From positions 1-32,082 of the forward strand of contig JBBTSG010000001.1 of the NCBI GenBank assembly GCA_038064775.1: 32,082 nucleotides of DNA, given 5' to 3'. The translations under genes were made by a program, and so were the position numbers. Shown in pieces: positions 1 through 8,230 of this stretch. The notes under the pieces were generated by a model. It was given only the letters and a program-made list of their open reading frames with translations. It was not told the DNA's origin and did no database searches. The first letter of the stretch is position 1. Each line of letters starts with the position of its first letter. This stretch comes from JBBTSG01 sp038064775 (GTDB lineage: Bacteria; Patescibacteriota; Minisyncoccia; UBA6257; GWB1-50-10).

Positions 1-60
1 GCTAAATTTTTGAAAATACTGAAACTAGTATAGTAAGGAGCGCTAAAAAAATCAATAAAA

Positions 61-89
61 AAGACCTTGAAGTTTTACTTCAAGGTCTT
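61..89 (-). terminator. Intrinsic terminator of the SDR gene
   Basis: A perfect 12-bp stem (AAGACCTTGAAG at 61-72 with its complement at 78-89) closes a 5-nt loop. Read on the minus strand it is followed by a T-rich tract (positions 60 down to about 44). It lies 24 bases past the stop codon of the minus-strand gene at 113-799. Confidence 0.88.
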
Positions 90-112
90 AAGTGAAAAGC
101 TTTAATTGCGAT

Positions 113-799
113 TCACAACATCATTTTGTCCACAACATCTTCGCTTTTGAGCGCGCGGGCGATTTCATCAACAACTTCATCAACGGCAAGCATTTTCGGC
201 GGCTTTGGTACTCCGCTGTGAAATGGAGTGTCAACTGAGATTGGAGCGATGCGATGGATTTTTATTTTCCGTTCAATAACCGTCGGGTCGTGCCGCATTC
301 CGTCTACCAGCCAATCCTCTGCGCTAATTACGCTTGCGTAATGATACGCCTGCAAAAATGGCGGAAACTGGCCTTTAAGGCGAGTGATTGCCGACGATAT
401 AAAAACGAAACAGCCGCCATCTTTGAGAATTGGAAGTAAACACTGAAAAACATTCAGTGCTCCGATTTGATGCATGTCAATCTCATCTTTGTAATTTTGA
501 AGTGGCAACTGTGATAACGGGTATTTAGTCGCGTCTGTGAAACCACCTGGCGGGCAATGTCCGACCGCGTAAATTATTCCATCAAGTTTATAACGATTGG
601 AAATTCCTTCGATCATTTCTCGATCAGCAACATTATCTACCAAAACAACGTTTACCCCCTCTAAAATAGTCGTTTCGATTCCAACTCCACGATGCGCTTT
701 CACTGAAGCGATTACATTGTGGTCATCATTGATTAAGCGATATACTACTTTTTTACCGATTGAACCGGCCGCGCCGAAAACCAAATAGGTTTTCTTCAT
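113..799 (-). CDS. SDR-family NAD(P)-binding protein
   Basis: The 228-residue product starts with a Rossmann nucleotide-binding motif (GAAGSIG, residues 9-15) and has an FISSA segment near residue 135 where SDR enzymes carry the catalytic serine. An NAD(P)-dependent oxidoreductase or epimerase of the short-chain dehydrogenase/reductase superfamily is the best fit; the substrate cannot be told. The usual Tyr-x-x-x-Lys pair is not intact: the YHYASVI stretch near residue 152 has tyrosines but no lysine at +4, so it may be divergent or non-catalytic. The ATG at 799 follows AAGGGAAG at good spacing. The gene is a single unit with its own promoter (856-884) and terminator (61-89). Confidence 0.85.
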   Translation of the reverse strand: MKKTYLVFGAAGSIGKKVVYRLINDDHNVIASVKAHRGVGIETTILEGVNVVLVDNVADREMIEGISNRYKLDGIIYAVGHCPPGGFTDATKYPLSQLPLQNYKDEIDMHQIGALNVFQCLLPILKDGGCFVFISSAITRLKGQFPPFLQAYHYASVISAEDWLVDGMRHDPTVIERKIKIHRIAPISVDTPFHSGVPKPPKMLAVDEVVDEIARALKSEDVVDKMML

Positions 800-855
800 A
801 ACTTCCCTTTCTTTATTTGATTATTAAAAAACTTGAATTAAGTTTAACTAAAGCA

Positions 856-884
856 ACTTTAGCATGCTTTGTATAAATTGTCAA
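856..884 (-). promoter_or_regulatory. Sigma70-type promoter of the SDR gene
   Basis: On the minus strand a consensus -35 TTGACA (884-879) is followed by a 17-bp spacer ending AGCATGC and a -10 TAAAGT (861-856). The TGC just before the -10 makes it an extended -10. The predicted start is near 849, giving a leader of about 50 nt with a Shine-Dalgarno site. The AGCATGCTA core matches two plus-strand promoters in this window. Confidence 0.82.
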
Positions 885-896
885 TAGAACAAATTG

Positions 897-967
897 TGCG
901 AGATACCGGAATTGAACCGGTGCCCTCTGCTTGGGAAGCAGACGTTCTGCCACTAAACTAATCTCGC
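897..967 (-). tRNA. tRNA-Gly(CCC)
   Basis: A full cloverleaf is visible on the minus strand: 7-bp acceptor GCGAGAT/ATCTCGC, D arm GTTT/GAAC with an AGTGGCA loop, anticodon stem TCTGC/GCAGA around loop TTCCCAA (anticodon CCC) and T arm ACCGG-TTCAATT-CCGGT. The discriminator is A. No 3' CCA is encoded, so it would be added after transcription. The gene lies 12 bp downstream of the DivIC-like gene. Confidence 0.95.
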
Positions 968-979
968 CTTTTTTATTTT

Positions 980-1270
980 TTAAGGCGCTGTGCTTGTCGT
1001 TGATGTTGCACCGGGGACGACGATAATCAGTTTTTCGCCGGCTTCTTTGTAATTAAATTGGCTTTTTAGTTCCTTAATTAAGTTTTCCGGCCGTTTGAAA
1101 TACTCAATGTTTTGGGCAAGCGAATTATTTTCTGATTTTAAGTTTTGGACATTGCTTCTTAGGTCTTTAACTTCATTTTGAAGGCTGTTTTTTTCGGCAA
1201 TTAAGCCGTAGATGCCCCATATCAAAAAAATCACTACTAAAATAAAAACAATTCCTTTCCAAAGTTGCAT
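980..1270 (-). CDS. DivIC/FtsB-like septum formation initiator
   Basis: This 96-residue bitopic membrane protein has a transmembrane helix at about residues 5-23, a heptad-rich coiled coil at about 26-57 and a C-terminal GEKLIIVVP segment typical of the FtsB/DivIC family (PF04977). Members bridge FtsL/DivIB-type proteins in the divisome outside the membrane. The length fits the family. It ends in a Thr/Ser-rich tail. It lies between lepA and tRNA-Gly on the same strand. The family call is fairly secure; FtsB and DivIC cannot be told apart here. Confidence 0.8.
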   Translation of the reverse strand: MQLWKGIVFILVVIFLIWGIYGLIAEKNSLQNEVKDLRSNVQNLKSENNSLAQNIEYFKRPENLIKELKSQFNYKEAGEKLIIVVPGATSTTSTAP

Positions 1271-1354
1271 TATATTAAGTATGCCGTTTTTGTCTATAAT
1301 TTCAAGCTTATTTACTCCCTCCTCATCTTCGTTCGTCGGGATTAGGTTTTGTAA

Positions 1355-1388
1355 CTAAAATCACCGCAATTTTTGCTTGTGATTTTAG
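1355..1388 (-). terminator. Hairpin after lepA, weak terminator candidate
   Basis: A perfect 10-bp stem (CTAAAATCAC at 1355-1364 with 1379-1388) encloses an inner GCAA/TTGC pairing. It lies 8 bases past the lepA stop codon. Neither strand has a good T tract after it, so a 3'-end stabilising hairpin is as likely as an intrinsic terminator. Confidence 0.45.
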
Positions 1389-1396
1389 ACAAAACT

Positions 1397-3232
1397 CTAA
1401 CGTTTTAAAAGCTCTTTAAAAACTTCCGGTGAAATTTTCGCGCCACCACGCTCTTTCAGCCGTTTCTTGCCACGCGCTTGTTTTTTCCAAAGCTTCATTT
1501 TTCTCGTCCTATCGCCGCCATTCTTTCCAAAATTACCAAGTTGTTTTTTCATTGCCGGAATATCTTCGCGCGCAATTACCTTTCCTTGAACAACCGCCTG
1601 AAGCGATTGAGTAAACTGTTGGTGAGGCAAAAATTCTTTGAGTCGTTCTACAACAATGCGAGCTTCTTTTTCCGCAGTCGCTTTCGGGAAAAATCGGCTA
1701 AGCCCAGGCACTAAATCCCCTGCTACAACTACGTCCACCCGCAAAACATCAGCTTTTTCGTAATCAGCAAGTTCATAACTAAAAGAGGCATAACCTTCGG
1801 TCATTGATTTCAAACGATCGTCAAAATCGCTCACAAGTTCAACTAGCGGCATTTGGGCGGTAACTTTTATCCGTTCGTGATAACTGTGTGTGGTGATATT
1901 TCTCATTCGAAAAGTATTTTGGAGCGGATATAAACTTGCCACGTATTTTTCCGCCACAATAATTTCGATATTAATAATCGGTTCCCAAATTTCCTCGTAT
2001 TCCTGCGGTAGTTCTTCCGGTTTTACAATTTCAATCCAACCTCCCGTCGGCCGGCCGGGCAGTTTTTTCATTTTCACTTTATAGAGCACCGAAGGAAAAG
2101 TGTTCACGGTTGGAATTTCAAATTCTCTTTTCAATCGTTCGCTTGTAATTTCAAAGTGGAGCCGACCCAAAAAACCGACTTTATAGCCGCGGCCTAAAAC
2201 TTCGTTTTGATCCGGTTCAATTGAAAGGGCGGAATCATTCAATTTTAATTTTTGAAGGCCGTTGCGTAAACCTTCGTAGTCGTCGCTTTCTTCCGGATAA
2301 AAAGAAACGAAAACAACCGGCTTCGGCACGCTGTAGCCAGCTAAAGCGAATTTTTCAACATCATTTTCATCTTCTTTTTTTACGACTACAACCGTATCAC
2401 CGATTTTAATTTTCTCCGGATCTTTAATACCGGTTGCGATGTAGCCAATTTCGCCTGGCATAATGTTTGCCGCTGCTTTGAGTTTGGGCGTAAAAAATCC
2501 AATTTCCTTAATTTTTGAGCGTGTTGCTGTCGCAATTAAATTAATGGTGTCGCTTTCACTAATCGCGCCGTTAAAAACTCGCACTGAAGCCACCACGCCT
2601 TTGTGATTGTCGTAAAAAGAATCAAAAATAAGCGCTTGTGGTATGATTCCGGCATTTTCTAAATTTTGTGGCGGTGGCACATTTTTTATTACCGCTTCAA
2701 GCAATTCTTTAGCGCCCGCGCCGGTTTTGCCGGAGACAAGAAAAATTTCGCTCTTTGGCACGTTCAAAAGTTCGGCGATGTCTCGAATGGCGGTTTGGAG
2801 CCGGTTATCGTTTTTATCTTCAAAGATATCAATTTTATTCACCGCGCCTACCACTTTTAAACCCATCAATTGCGCGTCCCGAAAATTCGCTAAAGTTTGA
2901 GCTTGAACGCCTTGAGTCGCGTCAACAAGCAAAACTGCCCCTTCAACCGCCGCGAGCGCGCGCGAAACTTCGTAATGGAAATCGCTGTGGCCGGGAGTAT
3001 CAATCAAATTCATTTCGTATGTTTTGCCGTCAATTTTGTAACTCATCCGCACAGGCGCCATTTTAATGGTAATTCCCCGCTCCCGCTCAAGATCAAGTTG
3101 GTCGAGATATTGCGCTTTCATCCGCCGCGCTTCAATTGTGCCGGTGATTTCTAAAAAACGATCGGCAAGAGTTGACTTGCCGTGATCAACGTGGGCAATG
3201 ATCACAAAATTTCTGATGTTTTCGGAAGTCAT
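1397..3232 (-). CDS. lepA: Elongation factor 4 (LepA)
   Basis: This 611-residue translational GTPase carries G1 AHVDHGKS (13-20), the switch region ERERGITI, G3 DTPGHSD (78-84) and G4 NKID (132-135). These are followed by EF-G-like domains and a lysine/arginine-rich C-terminal domain unique to LepA (KNGGDRTRKMKLWKKQ region). LepA acts on the ribosome during initiation and elongation under stress and helps 30S biogenesis. The length matches the family (about 600). The start ATG at 3232 is one base past the stop of the DUF4012 gene, so the two are probably translationally coupled. Confidence 0.97.
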   Translation of the reverse strand: MTSENIRNFVIIAHVDHGKSTLADRFLEITGTIEARRMKAQYLDQLDLERERGITIKMAPVRMSYKIDGKTYEMNLIDTPGHSDFHYEVSRALAAVEGAVLLVDATQGVQAQTLANFRDAQLMGLKVVGAVNKIDIFEDKNDNRLQTAIRDIAELLNVPKSEIFLVSGKTGAGAKELLEAVIKNVPPPQNLENAGIIPQALIFDSFYDNHKGVVASVRVFNGAISESDTINLIATATRSKIKEIGFFTPKLKAAANIMPGEIGYIATGIKDPEKIKIGDTVVVVKKEDENDVEKFALAGYSVPKPVVFVSFYPEESDDYEGLRNGLQKLKLNDSALSIEPDQNEVLGRGYKVGFLGRLHFEITSERLKREFEIPTVNTFPSVLYKVKMKKLPGRPTGGWIEIVKPEELPQEYEEIWEPIINIEIIVAEKYVASLYPLQNTFRMRNITTHSYHERIKVTAQMPLVELVSDFDDRLKSMTEGYASFSYELADYEKADVLRVDVVVAGDLVPGLSRFFPKATAEKEARIVVERLKEFLPHQQFTQSLQAVVQGKVIAREDIPAMKKQLGNFGKNGGDRTRKMKLWKKQARGKKRLKERGGAKISPEVFKELLKR

Positions 3233-3233
3233 G

Positions 3234-5324
3234 TTATTTCGCGAGCGTTAGATTAATAATGACTCGGCCTGCGGGATCGTTATTTTCGTAAGTGTAAAAC
3301 GAATTACCCGATTCCGTCCATGTAAAGCCAAGTGGCGCGGCAATGGTTACTTTCAAGTGGTTCTTTACACCTGATTGGCGTTCAAAAATAAACTGATAGA
3401 TGTCGCCTGGCATCAGTAATTTTTTAACTGATTCGGTGCTTTGATAACGGGCGGTTAAAACCGAAGTTTGACCGGCAGGTGTGAAAAGCCAAGTGGCAAA
3501 ATCAGTTTTGCCGAAAGCTTTCATCGTCCACGCTTTTGAATCCGGCAAATATTTTTTCGTTTGTTCAATTTGGTCAAGTTCCGAAATTTTTTCATAACTA
3601 TTCAAAATATAGTCAAAATTAGAAACAAGTGATTTAACGTTATTGCCGGTTAAAGAAATTAAATTGGCGCCGGCATTAGCGAAAATCTGGAGAAAATTTT
3701 TATTAGTCGCCCGCCACCAACTTTCTTTTTCCTTATCGCCGGTATGGGAGCGACTGATTTTAAGATCAGTTAAAGTACCGCCGTCGTTATCAACTTCAAG
3801 CCGCGCTTCAATAGTTTCGTCGATAAAAGCATCGCTTTTACCGCCGGCGACATTCGCGTTTACAACCGCCAAATAACTTCCCCAGAAATTTTGCGGCAGA
3901 TCATAAACCGCGCCGTCAAGGTTTTGATCGTGAAAAAACCCGGCAAGGCGCGGATCCTTCATAGAAATAATAATATCTTTTTTAGCGAAATGATCGGTAA
4001 GCGCTTTAAGCAAATCCTTAGGATCAACATTTTTCAAGCTGCTTAATCGCTCTAATAAAATTGGCGCCATCACTTGCAATATTTTCTTTGGCTGTCCGGC
4101 ATTTTTATCCGCGCTCACTTCTGTTTGCCGCTGAACTTCCGCCAAAAAATTATCTTTATCAATCGTTAATTTATAATTTTGAAGTTCAATTGGGCCGGTA
4201 AGGTCTAGTAAGGTTTGAATCACGTTGATATTAAGCGCGATTGCGCCGTCAAAAGTAACCATTTTTTCGCTATACATTTTTGATGACTCCAGTAAATTAG
4301 TAACGGTTTTGGCTGAAGTCGGAAAATCAAAAAACCAATTCGCGTCTCGCGCTCCCAAATCTTTAGTGGTTGTCTGAAGCGGCCAGGGCGGCACAATTTT
4401 CCGCTTTAACTGACCGTCGGGATCGTAGATATCACGCACATCAAGATTTATCATTTGGCCTTGGCGAATTGTTAAATCAGCATAACTTCCCAAGAAACCA
4501 CCGCTAGGTCTGATTTCCGCCGGATTTTGGAAAAGCACAAGTAAATGTCGGCCGTTTTCTATTCCCAGAAAAGAAATTAAGTTTGCCAAAAAATCGTTGA
4601 ATTTATAGAGATCGGCGCTGTACTTTAGATAATCGCCATTAAATTTTTCGTCAGCTGTCGAGAAAAACGGCGAAACATCTTTTAAACCAGTTGCAAGATT
4701 TTTAATCAATTGCCCTTTATCGCTAACGTTACTAAGCGCAACTTTAATTTCATTCAAGCGATCTATAAGCGTTTTACCGTCGCTTTGGAAATAACGGAAA
4801 CCATTTTTTTCAAGGTTGGCTAAATTATTGGAAATTACGAGAAGATTTTTGTTGAGTAAAAAAACGGCGTCAAAAAATTCGGACATTTTTTGAACTGGTG
4901 AAAAAACATTACCGAGGACCGCAAGCAAATTTTTTGTATTACCATACTTTAAAATTCCGTTAATTTCTTCAAGCGCCGTTTCGTTTAACTTGAAATACTC
5001 GCTAGCTTTTACGGATTCCAAGTTTTTTAACGCTTCACCGCCAGCTAAAAGACTATTCGCTATTACGCGGCTTTTATCTAAAACAATGTTTTTAGAGTTC
5101 GCGAGATTAAAAGCAAGATAAACGCCGAAAATTAAAATAATTGCCGCAAAAGCGCTTGCGCTCCAAAGAAAAACTTGCCGGTTGTGTTTTGATTTTGCCG
5201 ATTTTTGATAAGCGCGCCCAACATTTAAGCGGAAAACGCGATTAATTTTGCTGTAATCAAAACCAGGTTTTTTGACATCAACAAACGTTTTATCAATATT
5301 TTTTACTGGGACAATTTTGTACAT
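3234..5324 (-). CDS. DUF4012 membrane-anchored protein
   Basis: This 696-residue protein has a basic N-terminal cytoplasmic segment, one transmembrane helix at about residues 51-73 and a large outer domain. The outer domain contains the DUF4012 signature around residues 262-281 (LVLFQNPAEIRPSGGFLGSY). DUF4012 proteins have no established biochemistry; they are common in Actinobacteria and CPR and often sit beside glycosyltransferases, as here. A role in assembling or displaying envelope polysaccharide or a cell-wall-linked polymer is inference from context. There is one base between the GT4 stop and this ATG and one base before lepA, so all three are probably co-translated. Confidence 0.88.
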   Translation of the reverse strand: MYKIVPVKNIDKTFVDVKKPGFDYSKINRVFRLNVGRAYQKSAKSKHNRQVFLWSASAFAAIILIFGVYLAFNLANSKNIVLDKSRVIANSLLAGGEALKNLESVKASEYFKLNETALEEINGILKYGNTKNLLAVLGNVFSPVQKMSEFFDAVFLLNKNLLVISNNLANLEKNGFRYFQSDGKTLIDRLNEIKVALSNVSDKGQLIKNLATGLKDVSPFFSTADEKFNGDYLKYSADLYKFNDFLANLISFLGIENGRHLLVLFQNPAEIRPSGGFLGSYADLTIRQGQMINLDVRDIYDPDGQLKRKIVPPWPLQTTTKDLGARDANWFFDFPTSAKTVTNLLESSKMYSEKMVTFDGAIALNINVIQTLLDLTGPIELQNYKLTIDKDNFLAEVQRQTEVSADKNAGQPKKILQVMAPILLERLSSLKNVDPKDLLKALTDHFAKKDIIISMKDPRLAGFFHDQNLDGAVYDLPQNFWGSYLAVVNANVAGGKSDAFIDETIEARLEVDNDGGTLTDLKISRSHTGDKEKESWWRATNKNFLQIFANAGANLISLTGNNVKSLVSNFDYILNSYEKISELDQIEQTKKYLPDSKAWTMKAFGKTDFATWLFTPAGQTSVLTARYQSTESVKKLLMPGDIYQFIFERQSGVKNHLKVTIAAPLGFTWTESGNSFYTYENNDPAGRVIINLTLAK

Positions 5325-5325
5325 C

Positions 5326-6465
5326 TTATAAGCTTTCTATTAAGTTTAAAACTTTCTCGGCAGTTTTTGACCAGCTGAATTTTTTGGCGTTTTCCAGTCC
5401 CTGTTTGCGAAGTTGGTTGGCCAATTTACTATCCGAAAGGATTTGATGCGCCGCTTCCGCTATTTCATTTGGATTTTTTGGATCAATAAGCTTTGCCGAA
5501 CCGCTAAAAATCTCTTTAAGCGAAGAATTATTGGAGGTAATAACCGGCAAACCGCAAGCTTGGGCTTCAAGCGGCGGAAAACCGAAACCTTCAAAAAAAG
5601 ACGGATAAATAAAAACCGACGCTAAATTATAAAAATAAAGCAGTTGATTTGCCGAAGCGGCGCCCCAGAAAATTATTTCTTTCGCAACCGACGAACGTTT
5701 AGCCGCTGCGAAAATTTCTTCGCATAACCAGCCGGGCTTGCCCACTATCATTAATTTTAGATCATTGTATTCTTTTCTTGCTTTCAATATATTAAAGGTT
5801 TCAATAACCGCCGGAATGTTTTTTCTCGGTTCAAGCGTCCCGACATAGAGCAAAAAACGATCGCCTAAATTTTTTCCTGTCCAAAAACGGCCCAATTCTT
5901 TATTATCTTTGGCTAAAAGCTCATAAATAGGATTAACGCCGGAATGTATTGTCTGAACCTTTTCTGGCGCAATATTAAAAGTTTCTAAAATATTAGTGCG
6001 AGTTGTTTCTGACACAGCAATAATTTTTGTCGCTTGCTCAATTTGTCTTTGAACATCTTGCTCCCAATGCCAAAATCTTTTCCGCGGCGAGAAAAATTCC
6101 GGATAATGAAAAAAAGAAAGGTCATGGAAAACAATCACTCGTTTCGTTTTTGGTTTTAGGCGTAAAATATTAAAGTGTGGACTAAAAACTAAATCTGGTT
6201 TTAACCAGTTGTCCACTTTCGGCCAAAAAAGAAAACGCTCGCTTAACTCAAAAAGCTTATTAGGAATATGCGTATCAATAACTGAAACATTATTTTCTTT
6301 AATCCACGCCTCCGGAAGCGGCACTTTGCGTAGGGCATTATAAAAAAGCGCGTAATTATTTCGACTGTCTTTTTTCAACATTTCGTCAAAAAGCAAACGA
6401 GTATATTCTTCAACGCCAGTTTGCCCGCCTTTCGCAAGCACTCTCATATCAAAAAGTATTTTCAT
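5326..6465 (-). CDS. GT4-type glycosyltransferase
   Basis: This 379-residue protein has the two-Rossmann GT-B layout of family GT4. It shows an N-terminal DMRVLAKGGQTGVEEYTR segment, a VGTLEPRKN motif at the start of the C-terminal lobe and the nucleotide-sugar motif EGFGFPPLEAQACGLPV near residues 288-306. It should transfer a sugar from a nucleotide donor to a lipid-linked or surface glycan on the cytoplasmic face; donor and acceptor are unknown. The Shine-Dalgarno-like GAAGGGTGAGGG before the ATG at 6465 comes from the arm of an inverted repeat that fills the upstream spacer. Confidence 0.9.
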   Translation of the reverse strand: MKILFDMRVLAKGGQTGVEEYTRLLFDEMLKKDSRNNYALFYNALRKVPLPEAWIKENNVSVIDTHIPNKLFELSERFLFWPKVDNWLKPDLVFSPHFNILRLKPKTKRVIVFHDLSFFHYPEFFSPRKRFWHWEQDVQRQIEQATKIIAVSETTRTNILETFNIAPEKVQTIHSGVNPIYELLAKDNKELGRFWTGKNLGDRFLLYVGTLEPRKNIPAVIETFNILKARKEYNDLKLMIVGKPGWLCEEIFAAAKRSSVAKEIIFWGAASANQLLYFYNLASVFIYPSFFEGFGFPPLEAQACGLPVITSNNSSLKEIFSGSAKLIDPKNPNEIAEAAHQILSDSKLANQLRKQGLENAKKFSWSKTAEKVLNLIESL

Positions 6466-6594
6466 CCCTCACCCTTCAAGGATTGCGAAGCAAACACAAT
6501 CCTTTCTTGTATTTTTCTCTGACCTTTTACTATGAATGATTTGCATTATTGGCTTTGATTTAATTTAAAGTTATTGATCCTTCAAGGGTGAGGG
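6466..6594. repeat. Spacer bounded by 18-bp inverted repeats
   Basis: The 130-bp space between the two glycosyltransferases begins with CCCTCACCCTTCAAGGAT (6466-6483) and ends with ATCCTTCAAGGGTGAGGG (6577-6594). The two arms are inverted copies with a single mismatch at the centre of a small inner palindrome. A nested hairpin, GGATTG/CAATCC (6480-6485, 6497-6502), sits inside. One arm abuts the ATG of the downstream gene and the other ends one base from the stop of the upstream gene. It could be a MITE-like insertion or a large mRNA stem-loop; no target-site duplication is evident. Confidence 0.65.
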
Positions 6595-6595
6595 A

Positions 6596-7693
6596 TTAAA
6601 CGTTAAAACCGACGCCGCGCAAAACGCTTGTAAATTGCTTTTCAAATTCCTTTTTTGAAAATCTCTGCGCGCTCCGATGAATAAAAGCGCGGTCAAATTT
6701 AATTTTTTCTGATTCAAGAACCGCTTCTATAATTGTTTCCGGTTTCTGTTCGTCAAAAAGCAAGCCAGTTTTACCGTTTAAAACAATTTCACCGCCACCG
6801 CCATGATTGAAAGCTAAAACCGGCAAGCCGCACGCTTGCGCCTCCGCTGCAACCAAACCGAAATCTTCAATTTGCGGAAAAATCAGCGCCCGAGCGTTGC
6901 TGTATAAAATCCGTAATTCGTTATCACTTGGCGAAGAAATAAATTCTATATAAGGCGAATTTACCAGTTTTTTTAGTTTTTCGGCTTCCGGACCGCTCCC
7001 AATAATTTTCAACGGCCGCTTTAGTTTATTAAAAGCTTTAACGCCTAAATCAAAAACTTTATAGTAAAGTAAACGACCAACCATCAGATAATAATCTTTT
7101 GTTTTATCTAGTGATTCCGGGTAAAAAGTTGACGTATCAACTGGCGGATAAATCACCTGCGCTTCCCTACCGTAATAACTTTTTATTTTTTCGGCGATGA
7201 AGTTAGAGTTCGCAAGAAATAAATTAACTTTCGTTGAAGCGTTTTTGTCCCAGTTTCGTAACCAGCTCGCGATTGGTTTCACCACAAATTCTTTGAGCGG
7301 CCACGGCGCGAAAGGCAAATCTTTTAAATAATCTATATCCCAAGCGTAACGTAACGGGCTGTGGCAGTAACTTATGTGATAATCACCGCTCACATTAAAA
7401 CCTTTGGCGTAACCGGCGGATGAAGAAATTACCAAATCGTAATTTTTCTTTTGTTTGAAAGAGCGAGCGGCGAGCGGCATTAACGGAATAAAGGCGCGGT
7501 GGCGACTGCGGGTAAGCGGCGAATCTAAAAAACTTTTAGCCGTAACCCGGCCTCGGAAAAGGCCTTTAGTTTTTTTTTCGTCGTAAAGAAGCGTGTAGAG
7601 ATCGGCTTCGGGAAAAAGATCGAGAATGGCTTTTAGCACTCGTTCCCCGCCACCAAATTGGTTTAAATAGTCGTGAAGTATAGCAACGCGCAT
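6596..7693 (-). CDS. GT4-type glycosyltransferase (WbaZ/mannosyltransferase-like)
   Basis: This 365-residue GT-B enzyme begins MRVAILHDYLNQFGGGERV, a start typical of WbaZ-like mannosyl- or rhamnosyltransferases. A YLMVGRLLYYK motif opens the second lobe. Its donor-binding signature EDFGLVAAEAQACGLPV lies near residues 277-293 and is followed by a glycine-rich NHGGGGEIV loop. It probably adds a hexose to a lipid-linked surface glycan together with the GT4 enzyme just downstream and the phosphoglycosyl transferase at 8633-9223. I see no clear Shine-Dalgarno site before the ATG at 7693. The exact sugar is unknown. Confidence 0.9.
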   Translation of the reverse strand: MRVAILHDYLNQFGGGERVLKAILDLFPEADLYTLLYDEKKTKGLFRGRVTAKSFLDSPLTRSRHRAFIPLMPLAARSFKQKKNYDLVISSSAGYAKGFNVSGDYHISYCHSPLRYAWDIDYLKDLPFAPWPLKEFVVKPIASWLRNWDKNASTKVNLFLANSNFIAEKIKSYYGREAQVIYPPVDTSTFYPESLDKTKDYYLMVGRLLYYKVFDLGVKAFNKLKRPLKIIGSGPEAEKLKKLVNSPYIEFISSPSDNELRILYSNARALIFPQIEDFGLVAAEAQACGLPVLAFNHGGGGEIVLNGKTGLLFDEQKPETIIEAVLESEKIKFDRAFIHRSAQRFSKKEFEKQFTSVLRGVGFNV

Positions 7694-7778
7694 TTTAAGA
7701 ATATTTTAACCGTAAATTCCGTTTTGTGCTAGTTTTTGAAGCTAAAAAAGCGCTGATTTTAAGGACTATTTTTCTGAC

Positions 7779-7807
7779 TTGACAACATTTTGATAGTATG
7801 CTACTCT
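7779..7807 (+). promoter_or_regulatory. Sigma70-type promoter reading into the scaffold gap
   Basis: TTGACA (7779-7784), a 17-bp spacer ending AGTATGC and TACTCT (7802-7807) form a near-consensus extended -10 promoter. Its start site would lie near 7814, upstream of the run of N, and it most likely drives the small membrane protein at 7960. The AGTATGCTA core is shared with the promoters at 10322 (plus) and 856-884 (minus). Confidence 0.75.
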
Positions 7808-7835
7808 TTAAACAGTTTAAATAATAAACAATTAT

Positions 7836-7935
7836 NNNNNNNNNNNNNNNNNNNNNNNNNNNNNNNNNNNNNNNNNNNNNNNNNNNNNNNNNNNNNNNNN
7901 NNNNNNNNNNNNNNNNNNNNNNNNNNNNNNNNNNN
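7836..7935. other. Scaffold gap, exactly 100 N
   Basis: This is a run of exactly 100 N, the conventional size for a gap of unknown length. The nine bases before it (AACAATTAT, 7827-7835) are identical to the nine after it (7936-7944). The two contigs may therefore overlap directly or end in a short repeat. The rest of the 7694-7953 stretch holds only the promoter at 7779-7807. Confidence 0.97.
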
Positions 7936-7959
7936 AACAATTATAGAAAGTGGTTGCTT

Positions 7960-8178
7960 ATGAAGATTATAGGCGTAATACTGCACGGATTTATGGCTTT
8001 AGTCGGATTCCTTCTCTTTGTGGTTTCTAAAAAGATTTATTTATCTTTACCGCCACATTCCGAATTTGCTTGGCACTTCGTAGTACTATCCATAGTAGGA
8101 TTACTAGTTGTAATTGGTTCATGTATGTCATATATATCATACGACGCATCTAACCAAAAAAATAAAGGGACGCCGTAA
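7960..8178 (+). CDS. Small two-helix membrane protein, unknown function
   Basis: I do not recognise this 72-residue protein. It has two hydrophobic stretches (about residues 4-22 and 39-60) separated by a short polar loop, and a polar C-terminal tail ending near NQKNKGTP, so it is probably a small integral membrane protein. I prefer the ATG at 7960 over an in-frame TTG at 7954 because AGAAAGTGG sits at proper distance from the ATG. It is the only plus-strand gene in the left 10 kb. It begins just after the scaffold gap, and its stop codon lies in the loop of the terminator at 8165-8188. A longer N-terminus hidden by the gap is unlikely but possible. Confidence 0.6.
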   Translation: MKIIGVILHGFMALVGFLLFVVSKKIYLSLPPHSEFAWHFVVLSIVGLLVVIGSCMSYISYDASNQKNKGTP

Positions 8179-8188
8179 AGCGTCCCTT
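8165..8188. terminator. Intrinsic terminator hairpin
   Basis: A 9-bp stem AAGGGACGC/GCGTCCCTT (8165-8173 with 8180-8188) has a 6-nt loop containing the stop codon of the plus-strand small gene. The downstream T content on the plus strand is modest (TTAAAATTT). On the minus strand a strong T tract follows, so it could also stop minus-strand read-through. Confidence 0.7.
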
Positions 8189-8230
8189 AAAATTTCCACT
8201 AAAATCATAATAATCTCAATTATTATCCTA

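Noticed and set aside
2897..3154. Plus-strand frames inside lepA and other conserved genes
   Set aside because: They are antisense to well-identified proteins and have no ribosome-binding sites or family resemblance.
7695..7986. Minus-strand frames crossing the run of N
   Set aside because: Most of each is undefined residues; the rest has no start signal or recognisable content.
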